A DNA stretch of 64,000 nt from Purshia tridentata (lineage: Eukaryota; Streptophyta; Magnoliopsida; Rosales; Rosaceae): positions 1-64,000 of the forward strand of contig QANT01001501.1 in the NCBI GenBank assembly GCA_003254885.1, given 5' to 3'. The notes below the pieces were generated by a model. The model saw only the letters and a list, made by a program, of their open reading frames with translations, was not told where the DNA came from and ran no database searches. Both the position numbers and the translations under genes were made by a program. Below, piece by piece: positions 58,824 through 64,000 of this stretch. Within the stretch, counting starts at the first letter, position 1. The number at the start of each line of letters is the position of its first letter.

Positions 58824-60227
58824 AATTCAGTGTTTGAACTCGTGTGAGAAGGTTTATAAGATTCAAAGCCCATCGAACTGCAGCTCAACACGAATTTTTT
58901 GGGTCGAATTTGGGTAGCACACCTAGGTTTGAACCCGAACTCGAACCCAATCTCGAATTCTAACCTGAATTCCAAACTCAATTTATATTGGTATTATAAA
59001 TTATAATATATATATATATATATATATATTAGTTTACATGTGAATTTAAATTAGCAATATAATATTTAGTAGGGTTAATTACAAATAAATCAATAAAATA
59101 TTTCACAATTACATTTTAATTAATGCACTTATTCATAATTTCATTTTAGTCACTGTTGACCAAAAGTAGATTGAGTTTAGTGACTAAAGTGAGATATAAT
59201 TTCAAAATTCATTGACCTTTATGGAAAAAAAAAATTTGTATTGACCATTATGTAATATTTAAATGTTTTATTATTTAAACGTAATTTTCTATAGTTAGTT
59301 TATATATTGTTATTGAAGAGAAACTAAAGATTATAAGGAGGTCAAAATATGTATCTATCTTATATAGTTTTATATATTTTTGTATGGAATAAAATCTAAA
59401 CTATGGTGTTTCCTAGCAACATGGTGATGAATTTGTGATGTTGTTATTATTCTTTTCTCTTCATATTGATGCCTTGAAGGTATTGCTTGTTTTATTTGAA
59501 CCTAGTTGATATTTAAAGTTTTGAACTATGTTGCTTGATTAATTAAGATAATTGTGTTATACTTTTATCAAGATTATTTTTTGCTTCACAAGTGGAGCCC
59601 AATCCATTTTTTAATTTTGCGGGTTGAGTCTAACCCAAGGAAATCAAGCAACCCGAATTGCACTCGAGCCCAACCAAAGTTGAGATTGGGTTGTGTTGTT
59701 TTGGGTTAACTTATTTTCAACTCTCCTAAACCTAATATGATTCTGAAACTTGAACTCGAAATAAAGTATGGGTTAACATTTCAATCCAACCATCCTGCCC
59801 GAGTTGCACCTCTAAAATAAACTAAATAATTATTGTGCATGAAGTGCATACGAAGAGAATTAACGTAAAACCTTTGTAAGCCCGCCTCATAGGATCCAAG
59901 TTGAGAGAGATAAATTGAACATTATAAGTGGGAGATAATCTATTTTGTCCTTCATAAAGAAAGTACATGTTCATTTTGTCCCCCAATTTAGGGAAAGTCT
60001 TTAACTTATACTTAATTGAAAAAAATTCAAAGTAAAATGATACAATTGGAAACATTTTTTGGTCTAACAATTGAAAACATTGAAACTACAACTACAATGA
60101 AAACTAGTCCAAATTATAAGAACCAAAATTGTAAATCTACCATAATTTCATAATCCAGGCCTTTATGGTTTCTCTTCATTTGAGCCTTGGATGGGCAGTT
60201 GTGGACCTTAAAGCTACAACATGTAAA

Positions 60228-60264
60228 AGCCCAAACCACTGAAGCCTGCCCATTTAGCAGCCCA
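60228..60264 (+). promoter_or_regulatory. Site II elements upstream of ATP synthase epsilon
   Basis: AGCCCA occurs at 60228-60233 and 60259-60264, reverse complements of the TGGGCT site II core typical of promoters of nuclear genes for mitochondrial respiratory proteins. They lie about 75-110 bp before the ATG. TCP factors are the known binders in Arabidopsis. Confidence 0.5.
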
Positions 60265-60336
60265 TGTAGACCACCACTGCGGTTAAATTGTGGTGGTCTA
60301 GGTCACACTGACGCAGTGCGATCAAAAACCAGAGAA

Positions 60337-61692
60337 ATGGCGTCGAACGCAGCGGTACCGTTTTGGCGTGCGGCCGGTATGACCTACATCTCCTATTCGA
60401 ACATCTGCGCAAATCTGGTACGGAATTGCCTGAAAGAGCCTTACAAGACCGAAGCAATATCCCGCGAGAAGGTGCACTTCGCCGTCTCCAAGTGGGCTGA
60501 GGGCAAGCCCGAGAAGCCCAGTAAGTTCATTCCTCATTTTCTTTCAGATCTAGGGTTTTCATTTCATTAGCTGCTGTTTGTTTGATCGTTGAAAAGCTCA
60601 TCTCTTTGCTCGTTCTTTCTATGATTTTGATCCGTGTGTAGAATTTGGGATTCTTCAGATAAAGGGCAATTTTTGGAAAATATGATTTCGTGAAATGGTG
60701 CTTAATTGAGTGATGGACTAATTGAATCCAGTATGCGGTGTAGTTAGAGCTGAGAAATTATTGGTTTTAAGTAATTGGCTTTCGTTTGAAACATGAGTGG
60801 CTCACGTGATGGATTCTCTGAAAAATAAAACATTGAACTTTCTCTTTTTGAATAACAAATAAGGTTCAAATGCATTTGATTAAACTTAGCCCATTCGATT
60901 CAGGTTTTCTTCCTATTTAAGATTTATGTGAAAATATTCAGGGTTGTTGACTCTTAGATTAATTTGGGTTATTATGTATTGATGATCAGTTCATATATGA
61001 TGAGGATATTTAATAGAGCACTTGTTGAATTATTTTGGTTTAAGAGTAAATAAAAGTAAAATGAATTGCAATCCTTCTGAATATGTCAGCTTTGCTGTAT
61101 TGGTTCAAGTTAAATGTACTTCATGAACTCCTCTTCGGGTTCAGCTGCCACAGATAAGCAACTACCTAAGAAGAGAGAGGGAGGTAGGATGGGAGAGTTG
61201 GGCTACAGCCTGTGATTCGTAGGAACATTGTGGCAGCATATTGTTTCTTAAATAGCATGCATATGTAATTTCTTTTACAACCTGTAATGATGCAAGGACA
61301 AGTGAGAAAGTTTAATACACTTCTTATGCACTGTCTGCCTTATCATAGTAAAGCTGGGGCCTTTTATCTATGTTTCAGGGCAATTGCTTCAATTAAGACT
61401 TTCTAGGAGAATTTTTTTTTGTGTTTTTAGGATGTCTTTTGTGAAAACAGTCTTAATATATGGGGATTGTGTTTGTTTGGATCTGCTAACTAATGAGGAA
61501 AATTGGCCAAATAATGCATCGTGATTATGTGATTGTAATCTTTCATGTCTTCCTTTTACAAAGTTTTATACACTTGCATAGTAAAATTTTTGAACTCTGT
61601 AAATGATGAATTTATATTCTGCTGGAACGGTTTTCTTATGGGTTTCATTTTTTTTCTTTCCAACAGCTATCCGTTCGGATTCACCTGAATGA
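60337..61692 (+). CDS. Mitochondrial ATP synthase subunit epsilon
   Basis: Central-stalk subunit of the mitochondrial F1 ATPase. Two exons, 60337-60520 and 61667-61692, separated by a 1146-bp intron, give a 69-residue protein. It starts [20 protein letters not shown] and contains [14 protein letters not shown] and [11 protein letters not shown], the signature of the plant F1-epsilon (about 70 residues). The second exon encodes only the last few residues (TIRSDSPE) and was placed from the acceptor CAACAG and by family comparison. There is no cleavable presequence, as in homologues. Not to be confused with the bacterial/plastid epsilon, which corresponds to mitochondrial delta. Confidence 0.94.
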
Positions 61693-62706
61693 GCTGAGAA
61701 GTGTTGGGTTGCTCATGCCATAGAGTGATGCAGATGCTTTCTTTCTTTTCTTGTCAATTTGACAAATGTGATTATATTGGGGTTTTATGCCCAAAACTTT
61801 CAGATGTAGACTGTGTTCTGTGTTTCTGCATGATATTTTTCTAATAATAATGAAATTGACACAAATTAAGTGCCTGATTATTTAGTAGTGTATTCGCACC
61901 CTGCAACTACCCCTTTCACAATTTTAGAAGAATGTTCCTCCATCTGCATTTTCAGTTGGAGAATATTTATTTACTTGTCCTATGAAAGATTATGTGAATT
62001 CGCAGAGCAGACATGTTGTGGGGTTTTTGGCTTTTCACAGTGAAATACTGAAATGCTTGCTAGGCAAATAGTGTTTCTTATCATTGTAGAAGAGATCAAA
62101 TGAATCTTGTCTACAGCAGGGTTTCACAGAATTGGAGATAATATCTTCCACTGTCGAATTGAAATGCAAGATAAACTGAAAGGTAGGCAAGTAGGCATCT
62201 ATGTGCTTCTCTGAAACCAAACAAATAAAAAAGATGGTTTAACCAAAATCAGAAGATTAAATAATGGGCCTAAGCAACCATCAGCCATCAGGTAGAGGGT
62301 GGCTGCAACAAATTAACTGGCAAAACTAGGATTTAAGCATGACACCAATGTTACAATAATGGACCAAGTACAACTTAAAAATTAAGCAAAACCAAAATAA
62401 AACAACTAGTTCGTTGGTAATGTAAACGAAGTACTACAGCTTTCAAATAATTTTCATAAACTTGAAATGATTAATTTTTTACAATTCTGTTATTAAAAAC
62501 TTGAATAATTGATCAATTGCAAGTTAAGTACTTTACAAGTTAAAAAAACTAAGGAGTAAACATGCAGTAGGACAGGAGTCGTATGACAGATATATACTCA
62601 ATTTATCACATGCATCAAACAGTCGCTTTCTATAGTCTATAGTCCAGTAGGCAGAGGTTGAATTCTGGGAACCACATCAAAATGCATGTAACTTCTCTTG
62701 ATCAAC
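61693..62706. other. Intergenic, convergent 3' flanks
   Basis: Holds the 3' UTRs of ATP synthase epsilon (+) and the kinase gene (-). No gene or repeat was recognised. Confidence 0.5.
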
Positions 62707-63726
62707 TTATACAACAAAACCAGCAGGGAAAGGTTGAATTCTGGGAGCAGTGTCATTTGGTTTGCAGCAGCAGCAGCCATCTTCATAGCCCAAAGATGAG
62801 CTAACCACCTGCCTGTGATCTGCTTCGACTGGTCGTGCCTGCGCTACAAATGGATGATTCAAGAGCTCTGCCGCAGTTAATCTTTCCCGCAACCTTACAG
62901 CCAAACAGCACTTCAAAAAATCCCTCCCCACATTTGATATTTCATCAGGAATGTTGTCACTGAAATGTACATCATCACCAATCATGTCCAGGAAATCTTC
63001 CATATCCGAAAGAGGCTTCAAATCCCAAAGGCACTTTCCAGTTAGCATCTCCAGCACAACACAACCGACAGACCAAATGTCAGATGACTCATACTGCATA
63101 TTATCAATCAAAGCTTCTGGAGACAAATAAAGAGGAGTGCCTCTCCATCCTTCCACATGGTCTTTGGGTCTCTTTGCCAATCCCAAATCTGCAATCTTGG
63201 CCACAAAACCACTAGCACTAGTACTACTAGGCACAAGTAGAATGTTCTCTGGCTTTAAATCACAATGAATGTAACCACAGTTATGAATATGCTTAATTCC
63301 TTCAAGAATCGACTTTGTAAGCTGCCTAACATGGTATTCAGGCAAACCATGACCGCCAGATTTCTTGATAAGATCATCAAGGGTTCCTCCAGAAGCATAC
63401 TCCAGCAACAAGTTATACACCTGCTTACCATTCTTATTCGTTGTGAATTCTTCACCAAAGCGCTCAATGACAAAAGGGGAACCGCTGATGAAGAAGAGAA
63501 CATCTGCCTCATGCTGAATGGATTCTGAAGCAGAGACCTCGGCCGACTTCACCGCCATGACTGCAGGCATAGGACGACTAAAAAGAGTTCTGGGTTTCTT
63601 GTGAGTAGCAAGAAAGACGGAGCCAAAGCTTCCTTTGCCCAATAACTCCCCTCTCAACCAATGATCTCCGTGACTCCACATGAGCATTTCTTCTTCTACT
63701 TCTTGTTCTTCAGCCTTTCTTTTCAT
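62707..63726 (-). CDS. MAPKKK-like Ser/Thr protein kinase (MAPKKK17-20 type)
   Basis: Intronless gene for a 339-residue protein that is almost all kinase domain (about 22-290), as in the plant MEKK-like MAPKKK13-21 group linked to stress and abscisic acid signalling. The chosen start is the first ATG at 63726 (MKRKAEEQEVEEE). Gly-rich loop LLGKGSFGSVF, Lys60 in VMAVKSAEV, Glu73 in the C helix, catalytic loop HCDLKPEN (154-161), DLG at 180-182 in place of DFG, and GTPLYLSPE in the activation segment. The HCD form (Cys for Arg) is usual in this group. Later, WSVGCVVLEMLTGKCLW and the RERLTAAELLNHPFV end of the domain are intact. The C-terminal tail has an unusual run CCCC in YEDGCCCCKPND. All catalytic residues are present, so it is likely active. 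Confidence 0.92.
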   Translation of the reverse strand: MKRKAEEQEVEEEMLMWSHGDHWLRGELLGKGSFGSVFLATHKKPRTLFSRPMPAVMAVKSAEVSASESIQHEADVLFFISGSPFVIERFGEEFTTNKNGKQVYNLLLEYASGGTLDDLIKKSGGHGLPEYHVRQLTKSILEGIKHIHNCGYIHCDLKPENILLVPSSTSASGFVAKIADLGLAKRPKDHVEGWRGTPLYLSPEALIDNMQYESSDIWSVGCVVLEMLTGKCLWDLKPLSDMEDFLDMIGDDVHFSDNIPDEISNVGRDFLKCCLAVRLRERLTAAELLNHPFVAQARPVEADHRQVVSSSLGYEDGCCCCKPNDTAPRIQPFPAGFVV

Positions 63727-64000
63727 GATTGTATTCCTCACCAAAAAAGGCTAATAATGATTCTGAGAATGAGGATGAGAAAGCTGCGCAAAATGAAGGT
63801 GAGAAAGCTGCGCAGAATGAGGGTGAGAAAGCTGCGCTATAATGCATGCAAGTGATTGCTGGTTAGGGTTGAGATGGTGTTACTCTCGGTGGTATTGGAA
63901 TGTATTGATCTTTTCCTAGTTTCAGTAGGAATGTGTCATTTTGATGTATAAGACGTGCGTATAAAGCTAGTAAGAGGTAACAACCGGGAACCATTAGGAA
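63727..64000. other. Kinase upstream region to window end
   Basis: Apart from the 24-bp repeat, nothing was recognised. The kinase promoter should be here and beyond the window. Confidence 0.4.
63768..63842 (+). repeat. 24-bp in-frame repeat encoding EKAAQNEG units
   Basis: On the plus strand, gagaaagctgcgcaaaatga-type units of 24 bp recur two and a half times, in frame as EKAAQNEG EKAAQNEG EKAAL and a stop, preceded by an acidic ENED stretch. This lies in the 5' leader region of the kinase on the other strand. It looks like the tail of an acidic repeat protein, but no upstream exon was found. Confidence 0.55.

Larger units (their letters stand above)
58082..60336. other. Intergenic region with repeats and an assembly gap
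   Basis: No gene was seen. It contains the (GA)16 tract, the duplicate around the N at 58740, a (TA)12 tract at about 59006-59029 and AT-rich unclassified DNA. The last 150 bp hold the promoter of the ATP synthase epsilon gene. Confidence 0.5.

Noticed and set aside
58607-58981. 124-codon minus-strand ORF across the N
   Set aside because: It repeats the same peptide twice because of the duplicated block and contains an X; likely an assembly artefact.

Overview
The window is nuclear DNA of a flowering plant, most likely a woody eudicot. The evidence is intron-rich genes with GT-AG introns in AT-rich DNA, plastid-targeted GAPA and GluTRBP, xyloglucan synthase CSLC, a plant UDP-glycosyltransferase, defensin-like peptides, AHL proteins and Ty1-copia LTR remnants with plant-type tRNA-Met primer sites. 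Gene content would fit Rosaceae, but that is a guess. One N at 58740 marks an assembly join. All exon boundaries were read by eye from GT-AG sites, reading phase and remembered family sequences; no search was run.

Layout. 1-5.6 kb is accessory debris: a GC-rich repeat, a minisatellite, receiver-domain exons without a phosphoacceptor Asp, an LRR receptor remnant, an inverted frameshifted EXO70 pseudogene, a Copia LTR end with its primer-binding site, and a rearranged copy of the beta-COP 3' end plus EXO70 sequence. 6.4-14.3 kb holds the intact genes those copies derive from: coatomer beta (+) and a single-exon EXO70 (+). 15.3-19.9 kb (-) encodes a Nab2/ZC3H14-like N-terminal domain joined to an RRM. 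22.1-23.5 kb (+) is a UGT90A-like glycosyltransferase. 23.9-27.4 kb (-) is GPN-loop GTPase GPN3. 27.2-31.6 kb is a tandem duplication of the GPN3-GluTRBP interval with a truncated Copia element at the junction, giving a gag-GluTRBP chimeric ORF and a spare GPN3 first exon. 31.5-34.5 kb (-) is GluTRBP/PGR7, sharing a 316-bp divergent promoter with an eight-exon plastid protein of unknown function (34.8-38.9 kb, +).

42.3-45.0 kb (-) is CSLC12-like xyloglucan glucan synthase; 47.9-50.0 kb (-) is plastid GAPDH subunit A; 51.1-51.7 kb is a Tourist/Harbinger-like MITE; 51.9-54.5 kb (+) holds two paralogous defensin-like genes; 55.0-58.1 kb (-) is a short divergent AHL-type gene with a foldback element in its second intron; 60.3-61.7 kb (+) is mitochondrial ATP synthase epsilon; 62.7-63.7 kb (-) is an intronless MAPKKK-like kinase with an 8-residue coding-like repeat just upstream.

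There is no operon logic. Most genes are independent housekeeping or metabolic genes serving vesicle traffic, plastid carbon and tetrapyrrole metabolism, wall synthesis and respiration. The unusual biology lies in the duplicated, chimeric segments and the divergent small genes.
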